Assembly: GCF_040364665.1 (NCBI RefSeq)
Contig: NZ_BAABWX010000001.1
Location: forward strand, 1,488,001-1,552,000
Length of the DNA stretch: 64,000 nucleotides
From: Cognatishimia sp. WU-CL00825
Lineage (GTDB): Bacteria > Pseudomonadota > Alphaproteobacteria > Rhodobacterales > Rhodobacteraceae
Direction of reading: 5' to 3'
In this document: positions 24,337-34,211 of the stretch, piece by piece
Layout of the letters: the number at the start of each line of letters is the position of its first letter
Position numbering within the stretch: the first letter of the stretch is position 1
Translations under genes and position numbers: made by a program
Notes under the pieces: model-generated
Seen by the model: only the letters and a program-made list of their open reading frames with translations
What the model was told of the DNA's origin: nothing
Database searches by the model: none

Positions 24337-25116
24337 ATGACACAGACGGCGCACGCCAAAACAATTCTAGAGGCCCGGGGGATCAGCAAGCACTATGGCG
24401 GTGTTGTGGCCCTGGACAGCGTGGATCTTGATCTGCATGAGGGTGAAGTTTTGGCGATTGTAGGCGACAATGGCGCAGGTAAATCGACCTTGATCAAAGC
24501 CTTGACCGGGGCCATTCCTAAAACCCATGGCGACGTGACAATGGATGGCAAGCCGGTGCAAATCGACACACCTGCTGACGCAAAAAATGCAGGTATTGAA
24601 ACGGTTTACCAAGATTTGGCATTGGTGAACGAACTGTCGATCACCAAAAACGTCTTTCTGGGCCGCGAACTCGTGAAGTCCAATGTGTTTGGGCGGGTTT
24701 TTGGGGCGCTGGACTTTGCAAAGATGGACGCTGAAATTCGGGCGCTGTTTGCAAAACTCGACATTCGCATCGCGGATATCTATCGCGAAGCCGAAGCCTT
24801 TTCAGGCGGGCAACGCCAAGCTGTTGCGCTTTCAAAAACCGTAATGTTTGGCAAGCGAATTGCCATTTTGGATGAACCTACTGCCGCACTTGGAGTGCGC
24901 GAAAGCAAGATGGCGATGGATCTGGTGCGCTCTTTAAAGGACCACGGGCTGTCAGTCATTATGATCACCCACAATATGCAACATGTGCTGAATTACTGTG
25001 ATCGCGTCATGGTTTTGCGGCTCGGGAAATTGGCCGCAGTGCGGGACGTAAAAGACGTGGATGGCGACACATTGGTGGGGCTGATCACCGGCGCAACAGA
25101 AACCAAGGCAGCGTGA
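24337..25116 (+). CDS. Sugar ABC transporter ATP-binding protein
   Basis: The 259-residue protein holds a single ABC domain of the carbohydrate-uptake type: Walker A GDNGAGKST (~47), signature FSGGQRQAV (~155), Walker B IAILDEPTAALG (~175), and switch His in MITHNMQH. Ribose-type RbsA has two such domains in one chain, so this is the half-size, FrcA-like form that works as a homodimer. GGAGG precedes the ATG. It is the first gene of the plus-strand operon, followed 1 bp later by the permease. Confidence 0.95.
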   Translation: MTQTAHAKTILEARGISKHYGGVVALDSVDLDLHEGEVLAIVGDNGAGKSTLIKALTGAIPKTHGDVTMDGKPVQIDTPADAKNAGIETVYQDLALVNELSITKNVFLGRELVKSNVFGRVFGALDFAKMDAEIRALFAKLDIRIADIYREAEAFSGGQRQAVALSKTVMFGKRIAILDEPTAALGVRESKMAMDLVRSLKDHGLSVIMITHNMQHVLNYCDRVMVLRLGKLAAVRDVKDVDGDTLVGLITGATETKAA

Positions 25117-25117
25117 G

Positions 25118-26110
25118 ATGACCATGACAAACCAAAATAGCGCGCAATCCGTTTCTATTCCCGCAACTGGCACAAGTGGGTGGCAAATCCTGAAATACCA
25201 GTTCTTACAAATTTGGCAGGTGCTGGCGGCGTTGGCACTGATTTACGCGGTCTTTTTTGTGCTCTCCCCGCCCTTTCGCAGCGTTGACACTTTGTTTTCG
25301 ATTTTCTCGCAAGCCTCGATCCTTGCGGTTCTCGCTTGCGGCACCACGGTGGTGTTGATCTCTGGTGGGTTGGATTTGTCGGTTGGATCAATATTTGCCG
25401 TCGTAGGCGTGGTCGTCGGGATTTTGCTTAAGGAATACAACCTTGGTTATCCGCTGGCGATCCTAGGCGGTCTGGCTGTGGGCACGATGCTGGGTGCATT
25501 AAACGGCCTGATCCAAGTGCTTACAAAAGTGCCGGCTTTCATTGTCACCCTAGGCGGGCTGACGGCCTATAAAGGCTTGGCGGAATTACTTGGAAGTGGC
25601 AAGGACCTTTCCAGGTTTCCCGAAGGATTTCAAGCTCTTGGCTCTGGTTACATGGCGCCGATGGCGATCATGTTTGGGGCCGCAGTTTTGACCGGGCTTT
25701 TCCTGACAAAAACCCGTCTGGGCAACCATGCATTTGCGGTTGGCGGCAATGAAGAAGTGGCACGACTGTCTGGGGTGAATGTCGCCCGCAGCCGGGTTTA
25801 CTATTACATGATTGGCGGCATGTTCGCAGCTGCCGCAGCCATCCTTGAAGTGTCCAAATTGAACTTTGCACAAAGCTCGCGCGGGCAAAGCTATGAGCTG
25901 TTTGCCATTGCGGCGGTGGTCATTGGCGGCACCAGTCTGTTCGGTGGCCGAGGCGGCGTGGGCAAGACAATCATTGGCATGCTGATCATGCAAACCATCA
26001 TTGTTGGGCTGGCCTATTTAGGTGTTGGCACATCTTTCCAGCGCATCGCGATCGGGGCCATCATTATCCTGGCCGTCTATTGGGACGTTTGGCGACGCCC
26101 AGCGCGATAA
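25118..26110 (+). CDS. Sugar ABC transporter permease (RbsC/FrcC type)
   Basis: The 330-residue membrane protein belongs to the branched-chain/ribose permease superfamily. It shows ISGGLDLSVGSIFAVVGV near residue 85, LTKVPAFIVTLGGLTAYKGLAEL near 130, GGNEEVARLSGVNV near 210, which is the cytoplasmic loop that contacts the ATPase, and VVIGGTSLFGGRGGVGKTI near 270. About eight to ten membrane helices are expected. It forms the channel of the uptake system with the neighbouring ATPase and binding protein. Confidence 0.95.
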   Translation: MTMTNQNSAQSVSIPATGTSGWQILKYQFLQIWQVLAALALIYAVFFVLSPPFRSVDTLFSIFSQASILAVLACGTTVVLISGGLDLSVGSIFAVVGVVVGILLKEYNLGYPLAILGGLAVGTMLGALNGLIQVLTKVPAFIVTLGGLTAYKGLAELLGSGKDLSRFPEGFQALGSGYMAPMAIMFGAAVLTGLFLTKTRLGNHAFAVGGNEEVARLSGVNVARSRVYYYMIGGMFAAAAAILEVSKLNFAQSSRGQSYELFAIAAVVIGGTSLFGGRGGVGKTIIGMLIMQTIIVGLAYLGVGTSFQRIAIGAIIILAVYWDVWRRPAR

Positions 26111-26189
26111 ATCCACAAATAACAAGCCCGTAAATGGGTGACCAACACAAAGCCCGCTTGGGGTGTGTCTAAAATCAACGGAGGAGACT

Positions 26190-27107
26190 ATGACTATGAA
26201 ATTTAAGACTTTTAAGGGACTGATGGCGGCCAGCATGACCGCGGTTTTGGTCACAGGCGCAGCCTATGCGGATGGCCTGCGTATTGCCTATACCGGGTAC
26301 TCAACCGACCAGCCATTCTGGGTTGGTGTGGGCGATGCCGCCGCTGCAAAGGCCGGTGAGATGAATGTTGAATTTATCGATCTAACGGCCACTCAGGCGG
26401 ATGCCGCTGCTCAAAAAGACGCTGTGGATCGCGCTATTAACATGGGTGTGGATGGCATTATCATTGGCTCAGTGGACAACCGTGCCTTTGGGGCCTCGCT
26501 GGACATGGCCGCTCGCAAGGGCATTCCGGTTGTTGCAGTGGACACCGGCATTGAACACGACCATGTGGCAAGTCTTGTTCAAACTGACAACCTGGCTGCG
26601 GCCGGAGTGGCAGGCGACTATATTGTCAGCCAAGTCAGCGAAGGTTCTGTTTTGATCCTGGGTGGCTCTGCGGGGCACCAAACCGGCAACGCACGTCGTG
26701 ATGGCGTTAAGAATGCAGCAGAAGCTGCAGGTCTGGATGTGATCTTTGTAATCTGTGACTGGGCAGAAGCCTGCGGTTACGACACAACCATCAACCGTTT
26801 GCAGTCCAATCCAGACATCAAGGCGATTTTTGCAGCGTCTGACCCGATGGCATTAGCCGCCGTTTCAGCTGCCAAAGAACTAGGCAAGCTGGATGACGTA
26901 GTCATCGTTGGGTTTGATGGGAATCCGGGCAATCTTGAATCCATTGCAGCCAGCGAGCAAAGCGCAGACATCAAGCAGGATAACGCCAGCATGGGTGCCA
27001 TGAGCGTGGCCAATCTGGTTGGCTTGATCAAGGGCCAAGAGGTTGCTGCCTTTACACCTATCGATGGCATTCTGATCACCGCTGAGAATGTGAACGACTA
27101 CCGTTAA
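26190..27107 (+). CDS. Sugar ABC transporter periplasmic substrate-binding protein
   Basis: The start at 26190 follows GGAGGAGACT; the earlier in-frame ATG lacks a ribosome site. A signal peptide of about 24 residues ends in AYADG. The mature protein is a periplasmic-binding-protein type I (RbsB-like) fold: GLRIAYTGYSTDQPFW, NMGVDGIIIGSVDN, GIPVVAVDTGIEHDHVAS, ILGGSAGHQTGNAR and ASDPMALAAVSA. It would capture the sugar and deliver it to the permease. It is third in the operon, and the following hairpin probably adjusts its expression relative to downstream genes. Confidence 0.95.
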   Translation: MTMKFKTFKGLMAASMTAVLVTGAAYADGLRIAYTGYSTDQPFWVGVGDAAAAKAGEMNVEFIDLTATQADAAAQKDAVDRAINMGVDGIIIGSVDNRAFGASLDMAARKGIPVVAVDTGIEHDHVASLVQTDNLAAAGVAGDYIVSQVSEGSVLILGGSAGHQTGNARRDGVKNAAEAAGLDVIFVICDWAEACGYDTTINRLQSNPDIKAIFAASDPMALAAVSAAKELGKLDDVVIVGFDGNPGNLESIAASEQSADIKQDNASMGAMSVANLVGLIKGQEVAAFTPIDGILITAENVNDYR

Positions 27108-27121
27108 TCTGATCTCCCTGA

Positions 27122-27146
27122 GGGTCGCCGGCACTGCTGGCGGCCC
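27122..27146 (+). other. mRNA hairpin after the substrate-binding protein gene
   Basis: GGGTCGCC (27122-27129) and GGCGGCCC (27139-27146) form an 8-bp stem with one G-U pair, 15 bp after the stop codon. No T run follows. Such hairpins often protect the 3' end of abundant binding-protein mRNA or partly attenuate the operon. Confidence 0.5.
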
Positions 27147-27181
27147 ACGTTTACTGACCATTTCAAGGAATAACTGCCGCT

Positions 27182-28207
27182 ATGAAAGCCCTCGTGATCG
27201 ACCAGATCGGACATACAGAGTTTCGAGAAATCGAAACGCCGCAGCTTGGGAACAATGACGTTTTGTTGCGCGTGCTTCATGTTGGGCTTTGTGGCAGCGA
27301 TTTAAACACATTTCGGGGTGCCAACCCGCTTGCCGCACTACCGCGTATTCCCGGCCACGAAATTGGCGGCGAAATTCTGGAAATTGGCCCGAATGTGCCA
27401 ACAGATTTCCAACCGGGCAAACGTGGCATTGTCATTCCCTACTCCACCTGTGGCACCTGTATGGCCTGCCGATCTGACCGCCCAAATGCATGTAAAAACA
27501 ACCAGACCTTGGGCGTGCAAAAAGACGGCGGCATGTGTGATGTAATTTCTGTGCCCTATGATCGGCTGATCCTAAACACCACTCTTCCTGCTCCGCATCT
27601 GGCCTTGGTCGAGCCCTTGTCGGTTGGCTTTCATGCTGTTGCACGCGGTCAAGTTTCAAAAGACGAAACTGTGGTTGTTATGGGCGGCGGTATGATTGGG
27701 GTTGGCGCGATACTGGGCGCAAAAGCGCGCGGTGCACGGGTGATCGTGGCAGAGGTGAGTGATGCCAAGACCGACACTTTGCTGGCGCTGGGTGTGGAAA
27801 CCGTCATTAACCCGCAAACACAAGACTTGAACGCAGAGATCATGCGGTTGACAGATAATCTAGGTCCAAATCTGGTGATCGAAGCGGTTGGTCTGCCAGA
27901 GACGTTTCGGGCAGCGGTTGACTTGGCCAGTTTTGCCGGTCGTGTTGTTTATGTGGGGTATGCAAAGTCAGAGGTCAGCTACAACACGTCGCTGTTTAAC
28001 CTGAAAGAGCTGGATATTCGTGGATCTAGAAATGCCACACGCGTGGATTTTGAGACGGTTATCTCGTTTCTGACAGGTCAAGAAAAACTGGCTAACACAT
28101 TGATTTCAAAAATATTTCCTTGGACTAAAGCGGATCAAGCCTTCACCTATTGGGAGGCCAACCGGAACAAGACCTTTAAGGTCATGATTGATTTACAGGA
28201 CGCTTAA
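27182..28207 (+). CDS. Zinc-dependent medium-chain dehydrogenase
   Basis: This 341-residue enzyme of the zinc alcohol/sorbitol dehydrogenase family shows the catalytic zinc ligands CGSD (~38) and GHEIGGE (~60), the structural zinc Cys cluster STCGTCMACRSDRPNAC (~90-105), and a nucleotide-binding VVMGGGMIGVGAI (~163). Related enzymes oxidise polyols or C5 of sugar acids such as L-galactonate. In this locus it may oxidise a hydroxyl of a sugar acid or of lactaldehyde-derived product; the step is not fixed by sequence. AAGGA lies 11 bases before the ATG. Confidence 0.9.
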   Translation: MKALVIDQIGHTEFREIETPQLGNNDVLLRVLHVGLCGSDLNTFRGANPLAALPRIPGHEIGGEILEIGPNVPTDFQPGKRGIVIPYSTCGTCMACRSDRPNACKNNQTLGVQKDGGMCDVISVPYDRLILNTTLPAPHLALVEPLSVGFHAVARGQVSKDETVVVMGGGMIGVGAILGAKARGARVIVAEVSDAKTDTLLALGVETVINPQTQDLNAEIMRLTDNLGPNLVIEAVGLPETFRAAVDLASFAGRVVYVGYAKSEVSYNTSLFNLKELDIRGSRNATRVDFETVISFLTGQEKLANTLISKIFPWTKADQAFTYWEANRNKTFKVMIDLQDA

Positions 28208-28208
28208 G

Positions 28209-28988
28209 ATGACCCAACCAAAAGACCTGTCTAAAGAATTTGGGCTTGCTGGAAAAACAGCACTTATCACCGGAGGCGGCACTGGATTGGGCAAGGCGAT
28301 CGCCCAGTGTTTTGCCGAAAGCGGTGCCATTGTCATCATCGCGGGGCGCCGAGAAGAGGTTCTGAAGGCCACCTGTGCAGAGATTGGAATGGGTTGTGAC
28401 TATGTCTTGCTGGACGTGACAGACATCGACAACTTGCCTGTTTTTGAGACACAGGTTTTTGAGAAATTTGGCATGATTGATGTGCTGGTCAACAATGCAG
28501 GCAACACCATCAAGAGGCCGTTTGAAGAGTCATCATTGGCGGAATTTGACGCCGTCTTTGACGTGCATGTGCGCGGCGCTTTGGAGCTGACACGCCTGGT
28601 CGTGCGCCGCATGTTGGCGGCAGATCACGCCGGGTCAGTGTTGTTTACCTCTTCGATGACGGCCTACATTGGCCAGCCTTTGGTCTCTGGCTATACCATT
28701 GCCAAAACGGCCATAAACGGTGTGGTTCGGGCGCTGTCCGCGGAATTTTCCAATCGCGGTATACGGTTCAATGGAGTGGCACCTGGATGGATCGACACCG
28801 ATGTTTTTCGCAAAGCCACAAAGGGTGACGACGCTCGCAAGGCCAAAATCATGAGCAGAATTGCCATGGGCAAATTAGGGGACCCAAAAGATATCGGTTG
28901 GGCCTCGGTTTTTCTTTCTTCCCCAGCAGCTAGCTATATCACCGGCCAAGTGCTTTTGGTTGATGGCGGCGCAGCCACAGGATTTTAA
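28209..28988 (+). CDS. Short-chain dehydrogenase/reductase
   Basis: The 259-residue classical SDR has the cofactor motif ITGGGTGLGKAIA (~20), LLDVTD (~65), NNAG (~92), catalytic Ser in FTSSMTAYIG, Tyr-x3-Lys in SGYTIAKTA (~158), and the C-terminal SYITGQVLLVDGG. AGGA precedes the start at 28209, one base after the upstream stop. In oxidative L-fucose pathways an SDR oxidises 2-keto-3-deoxy-L-fuconate at C4, which makes this gene a candidate for that step; gluconate-type reductase is an alternative. Confidence 0.9.
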   Translation: MTQPKDLSKEFGLAGKTALITGGGTGLGKAIAQCFAESGAIVIIAGRREEVLKATCAEIGMGCDYVLLDVTDIDNLPVFETQVFEKFGMIDVLVNNAGNTIKRPFEESSLAEFDAVFDVHVRGALELTRLVVRRMLAADHAGSVLFTSSMTAYIGQPLVSGYTIAKTAINGVVRALSAEFSNRGIRFNGVAPGWIDTDVFRKATKGDDARKAKIMSRIAMGKLGDPKDIGWASVFLSSPAASYITGQVLLVDGGAATGF

Positions 28989-28989
28989 T

Positions 28990-29661
28990 ATGACTGATCA
29001 ACAGCTCTTTGAGCAAATCACCAACAATCTGTTCACCGCAGTTGTGGGCGATGTACTGGACGTGATGGGCTATCGCAAACAATTCTTGGCGCAACCGATC
29101 AAGCCATTGGTTCCGGGCACAAAAATCGTTGGACGGGCGATGACGGTACTGGAAGCCGACTATTTGGAAGGAGCGGGAAATGGCCCCTTGGCAGACAAAC
29201 CATTTGGGGTGATGTTCAAGGCCCTAGATGATCTGAGGCCGGGGGAAATCTATATCGCGTCAGGCGCATCGCTGGACTATGCGCTTTGGGGCGGGTTGAT
29301 GTCGACACGCGCACAACATTTGAACGCTGCGGGGGCCATTCTCAATGGCTATATCCGCGACACTGATGAAATCAAAAAATTGGAATTCCCGGTGTTTTCG
29401 CGCGGCAGTTATGCGCAGGATCAGGGCGTGCGCGGCAAAGTTTTGGATTATCGCGTGCCAATCATGGTCGATGGGGTTTTGGTGACCCCTGGGGATTTGA
29501 TCTTTGCCGACGACGAGGGTGTGCTGATCATACCTCGGGCTGTCGAAGCAGAGGCCGTAGCCGCAGCTTTGGAGAAATGCGCAACTGAAAATCAAGTGGC
29601 CGTTGCCATACGGGGAGGCATGTCGACGCAAGAAGCGTTTGAAACTTATGGCGTCATGTAG
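28990..29661 (+). CDS. RraA-like / HMG-type aldolase family protein
   Basis: The 223-residue product belongs to the RraA fold shared with 4-hydroxy-4-methyl-2-oxoglutarate aldolases. Visible landmarks are VVGDVLDVMGYR, GRAMTVLEADYLEG, and the metal and substrate site GYIRDTDEIKKLEFPVFSRG, where the Arg-Asp pair is retained. Many members cleave or decarboxylate 2-keto acids with a divalent metal. With the dehydratase and dehydrogenases upstream, a retro-aldol cleavage of a 2-keto-3-deoxy acid to pyruvate plus an aldehyde or acid is a reasonable inference. It follows the SDR by 1 bp. Confidence 0.88.
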   Translation: MTDQQLFEQITNNLFTAVVGDVLDVMGYRKQFLAQPIKPLVPGTKIVGRAMTVLEADYLEGAGNGPLADKPFGVMFKALDDLRPGEIYIASGASLDYALWGGLMSTRAQHLNAAGAILNGYIRDTDEIKKLEFPVFSRGSYAQDQGVRGKVLDYRVPIMVDGVLVTPGDLIFADDEGVLIIPRAVEAEAVAAALEKCATENQVAVAIRGGMSTQEAFETYGVM

Positions 29662-29680
29662 GTATACCAGTGTAACGGAG

Positions 29681-29692
29681 TTTAATGGATAA
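29681..29692 (+). promoter_or_regulatory. TTTAATGGATAA motif, copy 2
   Basis: An exact 12-base repeat of the motif at 24273-24284, here 18 bp upstream of the regulator start. It could be an autoregulatory site of the GntR protein. The neighbouring GTATAC and GTAAC may belong to the same element. Confidence 0.35.
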
Positions 29693-29709
29693 AGTACTAA
29701 AGGCGCGCC

Positions 29710-30612
29710 ATGTCCCGCAACAATTCGATGTACAAAGAAGCATTTAACCGCAGCCTTGATTATATTTCAATGCTAGGGGTAAAGGCAAAACTACCTGCCG
29801 AAGTCGAATTGTCTGAAAATTGGGGCATCAGCAGAACCACGGTGCGTGCCGTCTTGCACCATTTGGATGAAACTGACGTTATTCGCTGGTCTGGCCGCAG
29901 CAAGATCATCTTGCGCAAGCCCAAAAAGGCCGACTATTTCGCCCAAGCCGAAACCATTTCCAGCAGTGCCAAAGTGGAAACCCGCTTTATGGAGTATATC
30001 CTCGGCGGGGATTTGAAACCCGGTGCGATTTTGCGCGAAAGCGAATTGGTGCGGGAGTTTGATGTCAGCACATCGGTGGTGCGGGAATTCCTGATCCGGT
30101 TCTCGCGATTTGGGCTGATCGAAAAAGAACCCAACAGGCATTGGGTTTTGCGGGGATTTACACGAAATTTTGCCATCGAATTGTTTGACGTGCGCGAGAT
30201 GTTTGAGTTCCGCGCCTTTCGGCATTTGCTTACTCTTGACCCAAGCCATGACACACGCGCACGCTTGGTGGGTCTTGAAACCGCGCACCGCGCAATCATT
30301 GCTGACATCGACGGCCAGTATCTGAATTTTCCGCGGCTGGACGAACAATTTCACCACATAATGATCAATGAATTAGACAACCGCTTTATTGTCGATTTCT
30401 TTGAATTGGTTTCGGTGATCTTCCACTATCACTATCGGTGGAACAAGAAAGACGAACCAGAACGTAACCTGCACGCAGCGCATCAACATCTTGATATTAT
30501 TGCCGCGATTCAGGCCGGTGACAACGACCAAGCACTTACGGCGTTTCAGACGCATTTGAACGATGCCCGCGCTACTTTGTTGAATTCCGTGATCTGGGAC
30601 AGCGAAAATTGA
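29710..30612 (+). CDS. GntR/FadR-type regulator with two tandem winged-helix domains
   Basis: The 300-residue protein has an unusual layout. Residues ~8-70 form one GntR-like winged helix (ELSENWGISRTTVRAVLHHL, then DVIRW..GRSKIILR). Residues ~85-155 form a second (LKPGAILRESELVREFDVST then SVVREFLIRFSRFGLIEKE). Residues ~157-295 are an all-helical FCD-type effector domain, with DVREMFEFRAFRH and the metal-ligand-like His in DEQFHHIMI and HQHLDII. Standard FadR proteins have one winged helix. It sits at the end of the sugar operon, 48 bp after the aldolase, and probably controls both divergent operons. Confidence 0.88.
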   Translation: MSRNNSMYKEAFNRSLDYISMLGVKAKLPAEVELSENWGISRTTVRAVLHHLDETDVIRWSGRSKIILRKPKKADYFAQAETISSSAKVETRFMEYILGGDLKPGAILRESELVREFDVSTSVVREFLIRFSRFGLIEKEPNRHWVLRGFTRNFAIELFDVREMFEFRAFRHLLTLDPSHDTRARLVGLETAHRAIIADIDGQYLNFPRLDEQFHHIMINELDNRFIVDFFELVSVIFHYHYRWNKKDEPERNLHAAHQHLDIIAAIQAGDNDQALTAFQTHLNDARATLLNSVIWDSEN

Positions 30613-30730
30613 GTATGCGCCCGGTTCCTGGGGCATCTGTGTATGCCTCCGGTTCTTTGGGCGAGTCGCAAGGTAGCCTTGCAGCCGCATTCACAAGCAC
30701 AGATGACCTCTTGCCAGAAAGCCCTAGCTG

Positions 30731-31168
30731 ATGTTGAAAAACATAGATCCGATTTTGTCCCCTGACCTTTTACATGTTTTGCGCAGCATGGGGCATGGCG
30801 ACGAATTAGTCGTGGTAGATGCCAACTTTCCGGCGACCAGCCATGCCCAAAGGATGGTGCGTCTTGAAGGTGTCTCGGCCACGCATGCTGTGCAGGCCAT
30901 CCTGTCGCTAATGCCGCTGGATACATATGTTGATGCGGCGGTTTTCTCGATGGAAAATGCCGCCGATGTCACAACACTGCCCCGCGTGGTGCAGGAGTTT
31001 CAGGACATTGTGTCGATGGAAACCGAAAATGAAATGCAGATACAACCCATTGAACGGTTTGGGTTTTACGATCGAGCAAAGACCGCGTTTGCAATTGTGC
31101 AAACCGCCGAAACCCGCCATTTTGGCAATCTTATTCTTAAAAAAGGCGTGCTGGCGGACACCGCATAG
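30731..31168 (+). CDS. fucU: L-fucose mutarotase FucU (RbsD/FucU family)
   Basis: FucU interconverts the alpha and beta anomers of L-fucose. The 145-residue product closely follows the E. coli FucU pattern from memory: LKNIDPILSPDLLHVLRSMG at the start, the active-site GHGDELVVVDANFPA with its conserved His near residue 22, and RFGFYDRAKTAFAIVQTAE with the Tyr, then GNLILKKGVL at the end. This gene is the best evidence that the locus handles L-fucose or a related deoxy or pentose sugar. It follows the regulator by 118 bp and may be co-transcribed. Confidence 0.9.
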   Translation: MLKNIDPILSPDLLHVLRSMGHGDELVVVDANFPATSHAQRMVRLEGVSATHAVQAILSLMPLDTYVDAAVFSMENAADVTTLPRVVQEFQDIVSMETENEMQIQPIERFGFYDRAKTAFAIVQTAETRHFGNLILKKGVLADTA

Positions 31169-31211
31169 CGTCAAATTCTGGGACTATATTAACGCCGCAG
31201 GTGTCGAAAAC

Positions 31212-31523
31212 TTAGTGCGTCCACGCGCCCTTGCGGTTTGTGGCAAAGTTTTCGCCATAGCCGCCAGCGCGCACATTTGGCTTGCGCTTATGCGGTTCAG
31301 TGACCTGTGCCTGGATGCCGCGTTCCTGGGCATAATCCAATGCGGCTTCTTTCGAAGAAAACCGTAATTTAACCTGCGATTGCGTATCATCGGTCGCGGT
31401 CCACCCCATCAGCGGATCGATATCGCGCGCTGAAGATTGGGTGAATTCCAGAACCCAAATCTTGGTTTTGGCTTGGCCCGATGTCATGGCATTGCGGGCA
31501 GGCTGATAAATACGAGCGATCAT
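31212..31523 (-). CDS. NADH dehydrogenase complex I accessory subunit (NDUFS4 type)
   Basis: The 103-residue product matches the ETC complex I conserved region found in mitochondrial NDUFS4 and in alphaproteobacteria: ARIYQPARNAMTSGQAKTKI, WVLEF, PLMGWTATDDTQSQVKLRF, and a Tyr/Gly-rich end with NFATNRKGAW. It assists the peripheral arm of complex I. It is encoded alone, convergent with fucU, away from any nuo operon. The presence of this subunit supports an alphaproteobacterial host. Confidence 0.93.
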   Translation of the reverse strand: MIARIYQPARNAMTSGQAKTKIWVLEFTQSSARDIDPLMGWTATDDTQSQVKLRFSSKEAALDYAQERGIQAQVTEPHKRKPNVRAGGYGENFATNRKGAWTH

Positions 31524-31682
31524 CGCAAACTCCTTGGTCTTGGTGCTTTATCCGGGATTTGTTCCTCTCGGGCAAGGCCTGAATCGTCGCAGCGCCGCCT
31601 CTGCACACCAGATTCTGGTCTCGTGTCAGTCCAAATCGGAAAATGCATTGACCAAACAACCCTAGCGAGAATATCGTGTCCG

Positions 31683-31797
31683 GACGCAGGGGGGTCTCGC
31701 TTTAGAGACTGAGAGGCGAATATGGGCATTAGCCCAGTGTCGCGACCCTTTGAACCTGACCCAGTTGATACTGGCGTAGGAAGCTAGGTGCGCATCG
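31683..31797 (+). promoter_or_regulatory. TPP (thi-box) riboswitch
   Basis: The conserved core elements are present in order: CAGGGGGGTC, CTGAGAGGCG, CGACCCTTTGAACCTGAC, then CAGTTGATACTGGCGTAGGAAGC. It ends about 115 bp before the thiC start on the same strand. Binding of thiamine pyrophosphate to this RNA normally lowers expression of the downstream thiamine gene, by terminating transcription or hiding the ribosome site. The exact outer boundaries are approximate. Confidence 0.95.
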
Positions 31798-31895
31798 GCA
31801 TTGGGTCTGTACAGCCCGTTGCACTGCGATTTCTGAATAAGGGTTGTACACCCTTTGTTTCCCGTTCCGACTTCACCTGGTGGCCTTTTGATTAA

Positions 31896-33716
<1,821 letters not shown>

Positions 33717-33763
33717 AAAAAGTGCCTCTGCCTAAGTGGGGGCATGCTTTCTAGGGATTTTCA

Positions 33764-33834
33764 AGCGCCTTGGTTGCCGGACGTTCCACGGGGAGCGAGG
33801 GGTATTAGTGTGGGTCGCTCAGCAACCAAGCGCT
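33764..33834. other. Long imperfect inverted repeat, candidate structured RNA
   Basis: AGCGC-C-TTGGTTGC (33764-33777) pairs with GCAACCAAGCGCT (33822-33834), 13 base pairs with one bulged C. Inside lies a second stem, GAGCGA (33793-33798) with TCGCTC (33815-33820). The overall shape is a ~71-nt branched hairpin on either strand. No family was recognised: it lacks the SRP RNA core and does not look like 6S RNA. Confidence 0.4.
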
Positions 33835-34196
33835 GCTTGCCTCATAATGATACCGAAATTGTGAATTATTTAGCAAGCTTTTGGATCAATTATTGAAACA
33901 CGTTAAAGTGGTGCGCACGATTTCGACTTCGCCTAAGAATTATAGTTCAAGGAAACAAACCACTTAGGCTATTCCTTAAATGACCATTCAAGTATTGCTG
34001 TCCTTACCTAGGGTAAACTTGCATCACACATTTGGTAAAATGTCACAAAACTGCGACAAACCGTCTCAATTTATTTGATTGTCTGGTCACAAAATAGATG
34101 ATTGAGCCCCAGAATCACCCTGCTGCCAATTTTTGACAGCAGGGTAATGATATATTCGCCCCGATGGCAAAAGATTTCCCGGCACGGGTTGCAAGA

Positions 34197-34211
34197 GAAC
34201 AAAAACAGATC
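34197..34211. promoter_or_regulatory. LexA-box-like site before uvrB
   Basis: GAAC-N7-GATC differs by one base from the alphaproteobacterial LexA consensus GAAC-N7-GAAC (from memory). It lies 28 bp before the likely uvrB start. SOS control of uvrB is common, but one near-match is modest evidence. Confidence 0.35.

Noticed and set aside
33764..33834. Signal recognition particle RNA or 6S RNA
   Set aside because: The structure lacks the conserved SRP core (GGAAGG/AGCAGCC) and the open bubble of 6S RNA.
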